From contig JAGRLZ010000106.1 of assembly GCA_020441545.1 (NCBI GenBank), positions 1 to 57,950 of the forward strand: a stretch of DNA of 57,950 nt, given 5' to 3'. Shown in pieces: positions 37,884 through 51,782 of this stretch. The position numbers were made by a program, and so were the translations under genes. How positions within the stretch are numbered: position 1 is the stretch's first letter; each line of letters begins with the position of its first letter. This DNA is from Xanthobacteraceae bacterium (lineage in GTDB: Bacteria; Pseudomonadota; Alphaproteobacteria; Rhizobiales; Xanthobacteraceae). The notes below the pieces were generated by a model. It saw only the letters and a program-made list of their open reading frames with translations, did not search any database and was not told the origin of the DNA.

Positions 37884-38586
37884 GCGGGTGTCATATGGCG
37901 ATTGCCGCGCCGTGGTCGAGAGGCTGCGGCGTGCGATTTGCGGCTTCATGGTCGCACTGGCCGTTCCCCTGCTCGTGTCGGGGCCGGCGGCCGCGGCGTC
38001 GCCGGAGGCCGTCCATATCGTGGTGCTCGGCGATTCCCTGACCGCGGGATTTGGCCTTCCGGGCGCGGCGGCGTTTCCCGCCCGGCTGCAAAACGCCCTG
38101 GAAAAAGCCCTGGCCGGTAAGGGAATAAAGGCGAGCGTCGGCAATGCCGGGGTCTCCGGCGACACCAGCTCCGGCGGCCGCGACCGGCTCGACTGGTCGG
38201 TGCCGGAGGGGACGCAGGCGGTGATCGTGGAACTCGGGGCAAACGATGCCCTGCGCGGAACCGATCCCGCGGTCACGCGCGCGGCGCTTGCCGACATCAT
38301 CGCGCGGCTGAAGGCGCGCGGGATCGCGGTCCTGTTGTGCGGCATGCTGGCGCCGCCGAATTACGGCACCGACTACGCCGCGCGGTTCAATGCGATCTTT
38401 CCCGATCTCGCGCGCCAATACGACGTGCCGCTCTATCCGTTCTTTCTCGACGGCGTCGCCGCCGACAAGTCGCTCAACCAGGCCGACGGCATGCATCCCA
38501 CGGCCGAAGGCGTTGACGTGATCGTGAAGCGCATCCTGCCGATGGTCGAGCAACTCGTCACCCGCGCGCGGGCGCGGGACCGATAA
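37882..38586 (+). CDS. SGNH/GDSL arylesterase, TesA-like
   Basis: A 234-residue secreted esterase/lysophospholipase. The N-terminal signal segment is about residues 18-39, with mature protein from about ASPEAVHIVV. Block I VVLGDSLTAGFGLP holds Ser52, block II is GNAGVSGDTSSGG, block III is ELGANDALRG, and block V DGMHPTAEG holds Asp202 and His205. It is expected in the periplasm, hydrolysing thioesters or aryl esters. It diverges from the YbbA-like gene with overlapping start codons; an internal ATG at 37948 is an alternative but would leave a signal peptide without a basic n-region. Confidence 0.9.
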   Translation: MRVSYGDCRAVVERLRRAICGFMVALAVPLLVSGPAAAASPEAVHIVVLGDSLTAGFGLPGAAAFPARLQNALEKALAGKGIKASVGNAGVSGDTSSGGRDRLDWSVPEGTQAVIVELGANDALRGTDPAVTRAALADIIARLKARGIAVLLCGMLAPPNYGTDYAARFNAIFPDLARQYDVPLYPFFLDGVAADKSLNQADGMHPTAEGVDVIVKRILPMVEQLVTRARARDR

Positions 38587-38763
38587 CGCGCTTGTGTCGG
38601 GATGGTTATCCCACGCCACCATGCGCCGCGCCGATCGCCGCTTCGCGCTGTCATCGAACTGGGGTAGACATTGGTGATCGGTGATTCGTCGCCGGGCCTT
38701 GGTTGAAGCATGAGCCTGAAGGCCGCTGCTTTCGGTCTCGTGCTGCCGCATCGGGGGTTCGCG

Positions 38764-39300
38764 ATGCCGCGTCTGTTTACGGGACTGGAAATACCGGCCG
38801 AGATCGGCCAGATGCTGGCCTCTCTGCGCGGCGGATTGCCCGGGGCGCGCTGGATCGATCCCGAAAATTATCACGTCACCTTGCGCTTCATCGGCGATAT
38901 CGATGGCCACGCCGCCAACGAGATCGCAATGATGCTGCCGCGGATCAACCGCAAGCCGTTCGAGGTGGCGGTGCAGGGGCTGACCAGCTTCGGCAGCCGC
39001 AAGCCGCGCGCCGTGGTCGCGACCGTGGTGCCGAGCCGGCCGCTGGTCGAATTGCAGGCCGAGCTTGAGCGCATGATGCGCCGGATCGGGCTGATGCCGG
39101 AGCCGCGCAAGTTCACGCCGCATGTCACGCTGGCCCGCCTGCGCGATGCGTCCGCCCAGGACGTTGCCGATTACCTGTCGCTGCGCGGCTATTTCCCCAC
39201 CAGGGTATTCACGGCGTCGCGCTTCGTGCTGTTCTCCTCGCGCGCCTCGGTGGGCGGCGGTCCCTATGTGGTCGAGGATTCCTACGCGCTGAGCGCATGA
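38764..39300 (+). CDS. thpR: RNA 2',3'-cyclic phosphodiesterase (ThpR/LigT)
   Basis: A 178-residue 2H-phosphoesterase. The two catalytic tetrapeptides are HVTL at His37 and HVTL at His120, the 2H hallmark. It hydrolyses 2',3'-cyclic phosphate RNA ends and may show tRNA ligase activity in vitro. The ATG at 38764 begins MPRLFTGLEIP, the conserved N-terminus. It lies between the arylesterase and zapE on the same strand. Confidence 0.93.
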   Translation: MPRLFTGLEIPAEIGQMLASLRGGLPGARWIDPENYHVTLRFIGDIDGHAANEIAMMLPRINRKPFEVAVQGLTSFGSRKPRAVVATVVPSRPLVELQAELERMMRRIGLMPEPRKFTPHVTLARLRDASAQDVADYLSLRGYFPTRVFTASRFVLFSSRASVGGGPYVVEDSYALSA

Positions 39301-39382
39301 GCGGGTGCGGATCGCGTTCGGTGGCGGCGAACCTGCGAAATTTCGCCTTGCAATTTCCGGCCCGCTGGGGCCGTTAGCGAAG

Positions 39383-41675
<2,293 letters not shown>

Positions 41676-41682
41676 AATTCTC

Positions 41683-41710
41683 ACCGCGCGGGCTCGTCCC
41701 GCGCGGTTTT
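41683..41710 (+). terminator. Terminator-like hairpin between mdh and sucC
   Basis: ACCGCGCGGG at 41683-41692 pairs with CCCGCGCGGT at 41698-41707 around a CTCGT loop, followed by TTT. A perfect 10-bp GC-rich stem inside an expected operon suggests partial termination or an mRNA stability element. Confidence 0.7.
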
Positions 41711-41737
41711 GGTTTGGATGAAGGGTAAGGGGCGCGC

Positions 41738-42937
<1,200 letters not shown>

Positions 42938-43822
42938 ATGTCCATTCTGATCGACAGGACCACCAGGGTCATCACGCAAGGGTTCACCGGCAAGAACGGC
43001 ACCTTCCATTCCGAGGCCGCGATGGCCTATGGCGCCAAGGTGGTCGGCGGTACTTCGCCGGGCAAGGGCGGCTCGACCCATCTCGGCCTGCCGGTGTTCG
43101 ACACCGTGCGCGAGGCCCGCGAGAAGACCGGCGCCGACGCCAGCGTCATCTATGTGCCGCCGCCGGGGGCCGCGGATGCGATCTGCGAGGCGATCGACGC
43201 CGAGATCCCGCTGATCGTCTGCATCACCGAGGGCATTCCGGTGCTCGACATGGTGCGGGTGAAGCGCTCGCTGTGCGGCTCGAAGTCGCGCCTGATCGGG
43301 CCGAACTGTCCCGGCGTCGTCACCGCCGGCGAGTGCAAGATCGGGATCATGCCGGCGAACATCTTCCAGCCCGGCAATGTCGGCATCGTGTCGCGCTCCG
43401 GCACGCTGACCTATGAGGCCGTGTTCCAGACCACCCAGGAGGGGCTGGGCCAGACCACGGCGGTCGGCATCGGCGGCGATCCGGTCAAGGGCACCGAGTT
43501 CATCGACATGCTGGAAATGTTCCTGGCCGATCCCAAGACCACCTCGATCGTGATGATCGGCGAGATCGGCGGTTCGGCGGAGGAGGACGCGGCGCAGTTC
43601 CTCAAGGACGAAGCCAGGCGGGGACGCCAGAAGCCGGTGGTCGGCTTCATCGCCGGCCGCACCGCGCCTCCGGGCCGGCGCATGGGACATGCCGGCGCCA
43701 TCGTCTCCGGCGGCAAGGGGGATGCGGAATCCAAGATCGCGGCCATGGAGGCCGCGGGGATCACGGTTTCGCCGTCGCCGGCGCGGCTTGGAAAGACGCT
43801 TGTCGACAAATTGAAATCATAG
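42938..43822 (+). CDS. sucD: Succinyl-CoA synthetase alpha subunit
   Basis: A 294-residue CoA-binding subunit. The N-terminal domain includes [20 protein letters not shown]; the phosphorylated histidine is His251 in [10 protein letters not shown]. It forms the complex with SucC that makes ATP or GTP from succinyl-CoA. It starts immediately after sucC and is followed by 131 bp with two dyads before sucA. Confidence 0.98.
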   Translation: MSILIDRTTRVITQGFTGKNGTFHSEAAMAYGAKVVGGTSPGKGGSTHLGLPVFDTVREAREKTGADASVIYVPPPGAADAICEAIDAEIPLIVCITEGIPVLDMVRVKRSLCGSKSRLIGPNCPGVVTAGECKIGIMPANIFQPGNVGIVSRSGTLTYEAVFQTTQEGLGQTTAVGIGGDPVKGTEFIDMLEMFLADPKTTSIVMIGEIGGSAEEDAAQFLKDEARRGRQKPVVGFIAGRTAPPGRRMGHAGAIVSGGKGDAESKIAAMEAAGITVSPSPARLGKTLVDKLKS

Positions 43823-43846
43823 TTCAATCTTTGCGTCTTTTCGGCA

Positions 43847-43874
43847 AGTGTATTTCTCCCAAATGAGATACACT
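43847..43874. promoter_or_regulatory. Dyad 1 upstream of sucA
   Basis: AGTGTAT at 43847-43853 and ATACACT at 43868-43874 are perfect inverted repeats; CTC and GAG extend the stem inward past a two-base bulge, around CCAAAT. It could be an operator or an mRNA hairpin at the end of sucD. No T-run follows. Confidence 0.6.
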
Positions 43875-43883
43875 ACCAAAGTC

Positions 43884-43907
43884 GGTCGATCCGGGTCCGG
43901 GTCGACC
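43884..43907. promoter_or_regulatory. Dyad 2 upstream of sucA
   Basis: A 24-bp near-palindrome with arms GGTCGA and TCGACC and a symmetric core built on CCGG-TCCGG, lying 46 bp before the sucA ATG. Its position suits an operator for sucAB-lpdA or a structured 5' leader. The binding protein is unknown. Confidence 0.6.
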
Positions 43908-43953
43908 GGGACGTCTCGTTTCAAAGCGTGATATCAATAGCTTAGGACGGATC

Positions 43954-46908
43954 ATGTCTCGCCAGGACGCAAACGCGGCATTTGCTCTTTCCTCGTTCCT
44001 CTACGGTGCCAACGCCAGCTACATCGACGATCTTTACGCGGCCTACGAAAAGGATCCCAATTCGGTCGAGGCCGAGTGGCGCGATTTCTTCGGCAGCCTG
44101 AAGGATTCGCCGGCGGAAGTTGAGAAGAATGCGGAAGGACCGTCCTGGGCGCGGGCGAACTGGCCGCTGACCCCCAGGGACGACCTGACCTCGGCGCTGG
44201 ACGGCAACTGGGTCCAGGTCGAGAAGGCGATTGGCGGCAAGCTGCAGGCGAAGGCCGCGGCGGGCGCCGGGCTGGCTCCGGCCGATGTCCATCAGGCGAC
44301 CCGCGACTCCATCCGCGCCCTGATGCTGATCCGCGCCTATCGGATGCGCGGCCATTTCCATGCCAGGCTCGATCCGCTCGGGCTCGAGCCGCCGAAGGAC
44401 AACGAGGAGCTCGATCCGCGCACCTACGGGTTCACCGACGCCGACCTCGACCGCAAGATTTTCCTCGATCACGTGCTCGGCCTCGAATACGGCACGCTGC
44501 GGGAGATCGTGGCGATCTGCGAGCGGACCTACTGCCAGACGCTCGGCGTCGAGTTCATGCACATTTCGAGCGGCCCCCAGAAGGCGTGGATCCAGGAGCG
44601 CATCGAGGGGCCGGACAAGGAAATCAGCTTCACGCCGGAGGGCCGCCGCGCCATCCTGATGAAGCTGATCGAGGCCGAGGGCTTCGAGAAGTTCTGCGAT
44701 CTCAAGTTCACCGGCACCAAGCGTTTCGGCCTCGACGGCGGCGAGTCGCTGATCCCCGCGCTCGAGCAGATCATCAAGCGCGGCGGCAATCTGGGCGTGA
44801 AGGAGATCGTGCTCGGCATGCCGCATCGCGGCCGCCTCAACGTGCTGACGCAGGTGATGGGCAAGCCGCACCGCGCGCTGTTCCACGAATTCAAGGGCGG
44901 GTCCTCGACGCCCGACGAGATCGAGGGCTCGGGCGACGTCAAGTATCACCTCGGCGCCTCGAGCGACCGCGAGTTCGACAACAACAGGGTCCACCTGTCG
45001 CTGACCGCGAATCCGTCGCATCTCGAGATCGTCGATCCGGTGGTGCTCGGCAAGGCGCGCGCCAAGGAGGATCAGCACGGCGATCCGCCGGACCAGCGCA
45101 CCTCCGTTCTGCCGCTGCTGATGCACGGCGACGCCGCCTTCGCGGGGCAGGGCGTGGTGGCCGAATGCTTCGCGCTGTCGGACCTCAAGGGCTATCGCAC
45201 CGGCGGCTCGATCCATTTCATCGTCAACAACCAGATCGGCTTCACCACCTATCCGCGCTATTCGCGCTCCTCGCCCTATCCGTCGGACGTGGCGAAGATG
45301 ATCGACGCGCCGATCTTCCATGTGAACGGCGACGATCCGGAAGCGGTGGTGTTCGCCGCCAAGATCGCGATCGAGTTCCGGCAGAAGTTCCACAAGCCGG
45401 TCGTGATCGACATGTTCTGCTACCGGCGGCACGGCCACAACGAAGGCGACGAGCCCGCGTTCACCCAGCCGCTGATGTACAAGAAGATCGCGACGCATCC
45501 CTCGGTGCTCGACGTCTATTCGCGGCGGCTCGTCGCCGAGGGCGTTCTCACCGAGGCCGACGTCGGCCAGGCCAGGGCCGACTGGCGCGCCCGGCTCGAT
45601 ATCGAATTCGAGGCCGGCACCGGCTACAAGCCGAACAAGGCCGACTGGCTCGACGGCAAGTGGGCCGGCTTCAAGACCGCGGGCGAGCAGGACGATCCGC
45701 GCCGCGGCATCACCGGCGTCGATGTCGCGGCGCTGAAGGATATCGGCCGCAAGATCACCAAGGTGCCGGAGGGCTTCCGCGTTCACCGCACGGTGCAGCG
45801 CTTCCTCGACAACCGCGCCAAGGCGATCGAGAACGGCGTCGGCATCGACTGGGCGACCGGCGAGGCGCTGGCGTTCTGCACGCTGATGCTGGAGGGCCAT
45901 CGCGTCCGCCTGTCGGGGCAGGACTGCGAGCGCGGCACCTTCTCGCAGCGTCACTCGGTCCTGCACGACCAGGAGGACGAGAGCCGCTACACGCCGTTCA
46001 ACCACATTGCGCCGGAGCAGGGCCATTACGAGGTCATCAACTCGCTGCTGTCCGAGGAGGCGGTGCTCGGCTTCGAATACGGCTACTCGCTGGCGGAGCC
46101 CGCCGCGCTGACCATGTGGGAAGCCCAGTTCGGCGATTTCGCCAACGGCGCGCAGGTGGTGTTCGACCAGTTCATCTCCTCCGGCGAGCGCAAGTGGCTG
46201 CGCATGTCGGGCCTGGTCTGCATGCTGCCCCATGGCTACGAGGGGCAGGGACCGGAGCATTCATCGGCGCGCCTGGAGCGCTACCTGCAGATGTGCGCCG
46301 AAGACAACATGCAGGTCGCCAACTGCACCACGCCGGCCAATCACTTCCACATCCTGCGGCGGCAGCTGAAGCGCGAGATCCGCAAGCCGCTGATCCTGAT
46401 GACGCCGAAGTCGCTGCTGCGCCACAAGCGCGCGGTGTCGCGCCTGGACGAACTCGGCGCCGACACCACCTTCCATCGCATCCTGTATGACGACGCCGCC
46501 CTTCTGCCGGACCAGCCGATCAAGCTGGTGCCGGACGAGAAGATGCGCCGGGTCGTGCTGTGCAGCGGCAAGGTCTATTACGACCTTTATGAGGAGCGCG
46601 AGAAGCGCGGCATCGACGACGTCTATTTGATGCGCATCGAGCAGCTTTATCCGGTGCCGCTGAAGACGCTGGTCCAGGAACTGTCGCGCTTCAAGATCGC
46701 GGAAGTGGTCTGGTGCCAGGAGGAGCCGCGCAACATGGGGGCGTGGCACTTCATCGAGCCGTATCTCGAATGGGTGCTGAACCAGGCCGGCGCCACCAAC
46801 CGGCGGCCGCGCTATGTCGGCCGGGCGGCTTCGGCGGCCACTGCGACCGGGCTGATGTCCAAGCACATGGCGCAGCTCAAGGCTTTCCTCGACGACGCTT
46901 TCAACTGA
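43954..46908 (+). CDS. sucA: 2-Oxoglutarate dehydrogenase E1 component
   Basis: A 984-residue thiamine-diphosphate enzyme that decarboxylates 2-oxoglutarate and transfers the succinyl group to lipoyl-SucB. The N-terminal binding peptide FLYGANASYIDDLYAAYEKD is present. The cofactor region includes HGDAAFAGQGVVAECFALSD (about 391-410) and IVNNQIGFTTYPRYSRSS, and further E1o motifs are RHGHNEGDEPAFTQP and EYGYSLAEPAALTMWEAQFG. It heads sucA-sucB-SDR-lpdA, with sucB 130 bp downstream. Long open frames on the opposite strand are shadows. Confidence 0.98.
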   Translation: MSRQDANAAFALSSFLYGANASYIDDLYAAYEKDPNSVEAEWRDFFGSLKDSPAEVEKNAEGPSWARANWPLTPRDDLTSALDGNWVQVEKAIGGKLQAKAAAGAGLAPADVHQATRDSIRALMLIRAYRMRGHFHARLDPLGLEPPKDNEELDPRTYGFTDADLDRKIFLDHVLGLEYGTLREIVAICERTYCQTLGVEFMHISSGPQKAWIQERIEGPDKEISFTPEGRRAILMKLIEAEGFEKFCDLKFTGTKRFGLDGGESLIPALEQIIKRGGNLGVKEIVLGMPHRGRLNVLTQVMGKPHRALFHEFKGGSSTPDEIEGSGDVKYHLGASSDREFDNNRVHLSLTANPSHLEIVDPVVLGKARAKEDQHGDPPDQRTSVLPLLMHGDAAFAGQGVVAECFALSDLKGYRTGGSIHFIVNNQIGFTTYPRYSRSSPYPSDVAKMIDAPIFHVNGDDPEAVVFAAKIAIEFRQKFHKPVVIDMFCYRRHGHNEGDEPAFTQPLMYKKIATHPSVLDVYSRRLVAEGVLTEADVGQARADWRARLDIEFEAGTGYKPNKADWLDGKWAGFKTAGEQDDPRRGITGVDVAALKDIGRKITKVPEGFRVHRTVQRFLDNRAKAIENGVGIDWATGEALAFCTLMLEGHRVRLSGQDCERGTFSQRHSVLHDQEDESRYTPFNHIAPEQGHYEVINSLLSEEAVLGFEYGYSLAEPAALTMWEAQFGDFANGAQVVFDQFISSGERKWLRMSGLVCMLPHGYEGQGPEHSSARLERYLQMCAEDNMQVANCTTPANHFHILRRQLKREIRKPLILMTPKSLLRHKRAVSRLDELGADTTFHRILYDDAALLPDQPIKLVPDEKMRRVVLCSGKVYYDLYEEREKRGIDDVYLMRIEQLYPVPLKTLVQELSRFKIAEVVWCQEEPRNMGAWHFIEPYLEWVLNQAGATNRRPRYVGRAASAATATGLMSKHMAQLKAFLDDAFN

Positions 46909-47038
46909 TCCGATTTCCCCGCTGCGCCGGTCCAGGGCGCGGCGGTTCCGCTGTTCCTCGATTTGTTCGCCTGCCAAGAGAATCATGCCCGTGTTCCCGG
47001 TCATGGCCCGCAACAGAAATCCCCGAAGGTGAATCCCC

Positions 47039-48265
<1,227 letters not shown>

Positions 48266-48277
48266 GGTTTCGGGCGG

Positions 48278-49039
48278 ATGGCTGAGCAGGCGCCTTCCGC
48301 GCGCGTCGCCATCATCACCGGCGGCAGCCGCGGCATCGGCCGCGCCACGGCGATGGCGGCGGCCCGGCGCGGCTGGCGGGTCGTCATCGGCTATGCCAGC
48401 AACGAGGAGGCCGCGCGCGAGACGGTCGTGGCGGTCGAACTGGCCGGCGGCCGGGCGCTGGCGGTGAAATGCGACGTCGGCGTGGAAGCCGATATCCTCG
48501 CCTTGTTCAAGGCGGCGGACGGCTTCGGCCCGCTCGGCGCGCTGGTCAACAATGCCGGCATCGTCGGGCCGACCGCGCGGGTCGAGGACTTCAGCGCGGC
48601 GCGCATCGATCGCATCATGCGCGTCAATGTCACCGGCAGTTTCTTGTGCGCGCGCGAGGCGGTGCGGCGGATGTCGACCCGGCACGGCGGCCAGGGCGGC
48701 GTGATCGTCAACCTGTCCTCGGTTGCGGCATTGCTCGGCTCGGCCAACACCTATGTCGACTACGCCGCCTCGAAAGGCGCGATCGATACGCTGACGATCG
48801 GCCTGGCGCAGGAGGTCGCGGCCGAGGGCATTCGCGTCGCCGGCATCCGGCCCGGCCTGATCGACACCGACATCCATGCCAGCGGCGGCGACCCGGATCG
48901 TCACCATCGCCTGGCCGGGAGCGTGCCGATGCGGCGCATCGGCACCGCGGATGAAGTCGCCAACGCCATCGTCTGGCTGATGTCGGACGAGGCATCCTAT
49001 GTAACCGGCGCAACGCTGAACGTCTCGGGCGGTCGCTGA
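48278..49039 (+). CDS. SDR oxidoreductase embedded in the suc operon
   Basis: A 253-residue classical SDR. It shows TGGSRGIG (residues 13-20), LVNNAGIVG, the serine region LSSVAALLGSANTY and the active-site YAASK; the end is VTGATLNVSGGR. It resembles FabG/glucose-dehydrogenase-like SDRs. It lies 12 bp after sucB and 30 bp before lpdA, so it is almost certainly co-transcribed with the 2-oxoglutarate dehydrogenase genes. No SDR is part of that complex in model bacteria, and the substrate is unknown. Confidence 0.92.
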   Translation: MAEQAPSARVAIITGGSRGIGRATAMAAARRGWRVVIGYASNEEAARETVVAVELAGGRALAVKCDVGVEADILALFKAADGFGPLGALVNNAGIVGPTARVEDFSAARIDRIMRVNVTGSFLCAREAVRRMSTRHGGQGGVIVNLSSVAALLGSANTYVDYAASKGAIDTLTIGLAQEVAAEGIRVAGIRPGLIDTDIHASGGDPDRHHRLAGSVPMRRIGTADEVANAIVWLMSDEASYVTGATLNVSGGR

Positions 49040-49069
49040 TCGCGCCTCTGCAACAACAGGATTTAAGAC

Positions 49070-50473
49070 ATGGCTTCCTACGATCTCGTTGTCATCGGCA
49101 CCGGCCCCGGCGGCTATGTCTGTGCCATCCGCGCCGCCCAGCTCGGGATGAAGGTGGCCGTCGTCGAGAAGAACGCGACGCTCGGCGGCACCTGCCTCAA
49201 CGTCGGCTGCATGCCGTCGAAGGCGCTGCTTCATGCCTCCGAACTGTTCGAGGAAGCCGGGCACTCCTTCGCCAAGATGGGAATCGCGGTGAGCCAGCCG
49301 GCGCTCGACCTGCCGGCGATGATGTCGTTCAAGCAGGAAGGCATCGACGGCAACGTCAAGGGCGTCGAGTTCCTGATGAAGAAGAACAAGATCGACGTGC
49401 TGCGCGGCACCGGCCGCATCGCCGGTCCCGGCAGGGTCGAGGTTACCGGCGGCGACGGCAAGACCGAGGTCGCGGAAACCAGGAACATCGTCATCGCCAC
49501 CGGCTCGGACGTCGCGCAGCTCAGGGGCATCACCATCGACGAGACGCGCGTGGTGTCGTCGACCGGCGCGCTGTCGCTCGACAAGGTGCCGGGCAAGCTC
49601 GTGGTGGTCGGCGCCGGCGTCATCGGGCTGGAACTCGGTTCGGTGTGGCGGCGGCTCGGCGCGCAGGTCACCGTGGTGGAATTCCTCGACCGCATCCTGC
49701 CGGGGATGGACGGCGAGGTGGCGCGGCAATTCCAGCGCATCCTCGAAAAGCAGGGCTTTGCCTTCAAGCTCGGCGCCAAGGTGACGGGCATCGATTCCAG
49801 CGGCGCGACGCTCAAGGTGCAGGTCGAGCCGGCCGCGGGCGGCGCTGCGGAAACGCTTGAGGCCGACGTGGTGATGGTCGCGATCGGGCGTACGCCGCAC
49901 ACCGGGGGACTCGGCCTCAAGGAGGCCGGCGTCACCGTCGATGACCGCGGCCGGGTGGCGATCGACGGCCACTTCGCCACCAACGTGAAAGGCATCTACG
50001 CCATCGGCGACGTGGTGCGCGGGCCGATGCTGGCGCACAAGGCCGAGGACGAGGGCGTCGCGGTCGCCGAGATCATCGCCGGCCAGGCCGGGCACGTGAA
50101 CTACGACGTGATTCCGGGCGTGGTCTATACCACGCCGGAAGTCGCCAGCGTCGGCAAGACCGAGGACGAGCTGAAGCAGGCCGGCGTCGCCTACACGGTC
50201 GGCAAGTTCCCGTTCACCGCCAACGGCCGCTCCAAGGTCAACCAGACCACCGACGGTTTCGTGAAGATTCTGGCCGACGCCAAGACCGACCGCGTGCTCG
50301 GTTGCCACATCATCGGCCGCGAGGCCGGCGAGATGATCCACGAAGCCTGCGTGCTGATGGAGTTCGGCGGCGCCGCCGAGGATCTCGCCCGCACCTGCCA
50401 CGCCCATCCGACCCGCTCGGAGGCGGTCAAGGAAGCCGCGCTTGCGGTCGGCAAACGCGCTATCCATATGTGA
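49070..50473 (+). CDS. lpdA: Dihydrolipoamide dehydrogenase E3
   Basis: A 467-residue flavoprotein disulfide oxidoreductase. The FAD motif is [20 protein letters not shown], the redox disulfide is Cys42/Cys47 in [13 protein letters not shown], the NAD domain starts [20 protein letters not shown], and the catalytic His-Glu pair is in HAHPTRSE near residue 446. It reoxidises dihydrolipoyl groups of SucB and possibly of other 2-oxoacid dehydrogenases. It ends the suc cluster. Confidence 0.98.
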   Translation: MASYDLVVIGTGPGGYVCAIRAAQLGMKVAVVEKNATLGGTCLNVGCMPSKALLHASELFEEAGHSFAKMGIAVSQPALDLPAMMSFKQEGIDGNVKGVEFLMKKNKIDVLRGTGRIAGPGRVEVTGGDGKTEVAETRNIVIATGSDVAQLRGITIDETRVVSSTGALSLDKVPGKLVVVGAGVIGLELGSVWRRLGAQVTVVEFLDRILPGMDGEVARQFQRILEKQGFAFKLGAKVTGIDSSGATLKVQVEPAAGGAAETLEADVVMVAIGRTPHTGGLGLKEAGVTVDDRGRVAIDGHFATNVKGIYAIGDVVRGPMLAHKAEDEGVAVAEIIAGQAGHVNYDVIPGVVYTTPEVASVGKTEDELKQAGVAYTVGKFPFTANGRSKVNQTTDGFVKILADAKTDRVLGCHIIGREAGEMIHEACVLMEFGGAAEDLARTCHAHPTRSEAVKEAALAVGKRAIHM

Positions 50474-50512
50474 GTCTGCTCGGGCATCCCGCCGGAGCGG
50501 GGTGTCTTGCCG

Positions 50513-51040
50513 ATGCGCCGCCTGCTGCAGCCGCTATGGTTCCTGCTTGCGCTGATCTTTTTGATCGAGGCGTGGCTGTGGGATCACCTCCAGCCCGTCG
50601 TCGCGCGGCTGGTGGCGTGGATTCCGCTGCGGGCGATCAAGCTCTGGATCGCGGACAAGGTCGAGCGGCTGTCGCCGCCGCTGACGCTGATCGTGTTTCT
50701 GGTGCCGGTGGTCCTGCTGTTTCCGCTGAAGATCGTGGGCCTGTGGCTGCTGGCGCACCATTACTGGTTTTCCGCCATGGCCGTGGTGGTGTTCGCCAAG
50801 CTCGCGGGCGTCGGCGTCACCGCCTTCGTTTTCGACGTGACCCGGCCGAAGCTGTTGCGGATGGCGTGGTTCAGGTGGCTCTATGAGGTCGTGCTGATGG
50901 TTCGCGCCCGCGCCCATGCGCTGGTCGCGCCGATCATGGCGCGGATCAGGGAACTGGCCGCCCGGTTGCGCGCGAGGCAATCGTCGCGCTGGCTGCGGAT
51001 GATCCAGCGGTTGCGCCGCCGCGCGCAATCGGCGCGGTGA
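50513..51040 (+). CDS. Hypothetical small membrane protein downstream of lpdA
   Basis: A 175-residue protein I cannot place in a named family. Hydrophobic segments lie at about 5-22, 62-82 and 86-110, followed by a strongly basic, helical cytoplasmic tail (from about 120) rich in Arg and Ala. The start is uncertain: ATG at 50513, or an in-frame TTG at 50507 better spaced from GGAG. It begins 40 bp after lpdA on the same strand and is convergent with the DUF4337 gene, 25 bp apart at the 3' ends. Confidence 0.72.
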   Translation: MRRLLQPLWFLLALIFLIEAWLWDHLQPVVARLVAWIPLRAIKLWIADKVERLSPPLTLIVFLVPVVLLFPLKIVGLWLLAHHYWFSAMAVVVFAKLAGVGVTAFVFDVTRPKLLRMAWFRWLYEVVLMVRARAHALVAPIMARIRELAARLRARQSSRWLRMIQRLRRRAQSAR

Positions 51041-51065
51041 ACGTAAGGAAATTCCCCGAAACAGC

Positions 51066-51656
51066 CTACAGCAGATGCACCGCGTGCGGCGCCACGATGC
51101 CGATGACGGTGAAGGCGATGCCGGCCAGCATCAGCAGGCCGGCGCCCCATGCCAGCGCGACGATGCCGGTGATGATGGTGGCCGAGGCCAGCACGATGGC
51201 GATCTGGAAGGCGGCGGACGCGACCTCGAAGTGATGGTACTTGGCCATCGCGAGATCGCGCGCGTGTTCGGCGTGCTTGGCGCGTGCGGCGAGTTGCTTG
51301 CGGCCTTCGCCGGTGTCCGGCTCGTCGTCGTAGCGTGCCGCGGTCTTCTGCCAGGCGTCGATCCGTTTTGTCATCGCCGCCTTGGCGGCGGGGTCGGTGG
51401 CCGCGTCGGCCTGGATCTGGAGCTGTTCGGCGGCGGTCTTGATCGCGGTCAGGCGAATGCTCTTGGCCTGGAAGAACGCCCAAAGATTGGCCGAGGCGAC
51501 GTTCTCGGAGATCGATTCGGTCTGCGCGCCCTTGCCCAGCATCTCCGACAAGGCGAGGCAGAGCGCGATCACCGCGATCAGCAGGGCGATCCTCTTGTTC
51601 TCTCCCGAGGCGTGATGGGCGTGCTCGGCGTGTTCCATGCTTTCGTGGGCGCTCAT
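51066..51656 (-). CDS. DUF4337 membrane protein
   Basis: A 196-residue protein. It has a His-rich start (MSAHESMEHAEHAHHASGEN), one membrane helix at about 22-40, a charged helical region likely periplasmic (about 70-150, predicted coiled), and two further C-terminal hydrophobic segments (about 150-195). The central block ENVASANLWAFFQAKSIRLT identifies DUF4337. The function is unknown. The ATG at 51656 is preceded by sequence without conservation; the Xer gene lies 126 bp upstream on the same strand. Confidence 0.82.
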   Translation of the reverse strand: MSAHESMEHAEHAHHASGENKRIALLIAVIALCLALSEMLGKGAQTESISENVASANLWAFFQAKSIRLTAIKTAAEQLQIQADAATDPAAKAAMTKRIDAWQKTAARYDDEPDTGEGRKQLAARAKHAEHARDLAMAKYHHFEVASAAFQIAIVLASATIITGIVALAWGAGLLMLAGIAFTVIGIVAPHAVHLL

Positions 51657-51782
51657 GCGTGGGCTCCGTGAGAATCGGCGCGCACGATTGGCCCGGCCGC
51701 CACGCGGCGGCAAGGGGGATGAAGGCGGTCGCCAGCGAAATATTCCGGCTGTGTTCGGCAGGCCGCAGTGGCGGCTGCGCGG

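Noticed and set aside
43942-46260. A 772-codon minus-strand frame opposite sucA
   Set aside because: No domain, signal or membrane pattern; sucA on the plus strand accounts for the codon bias.
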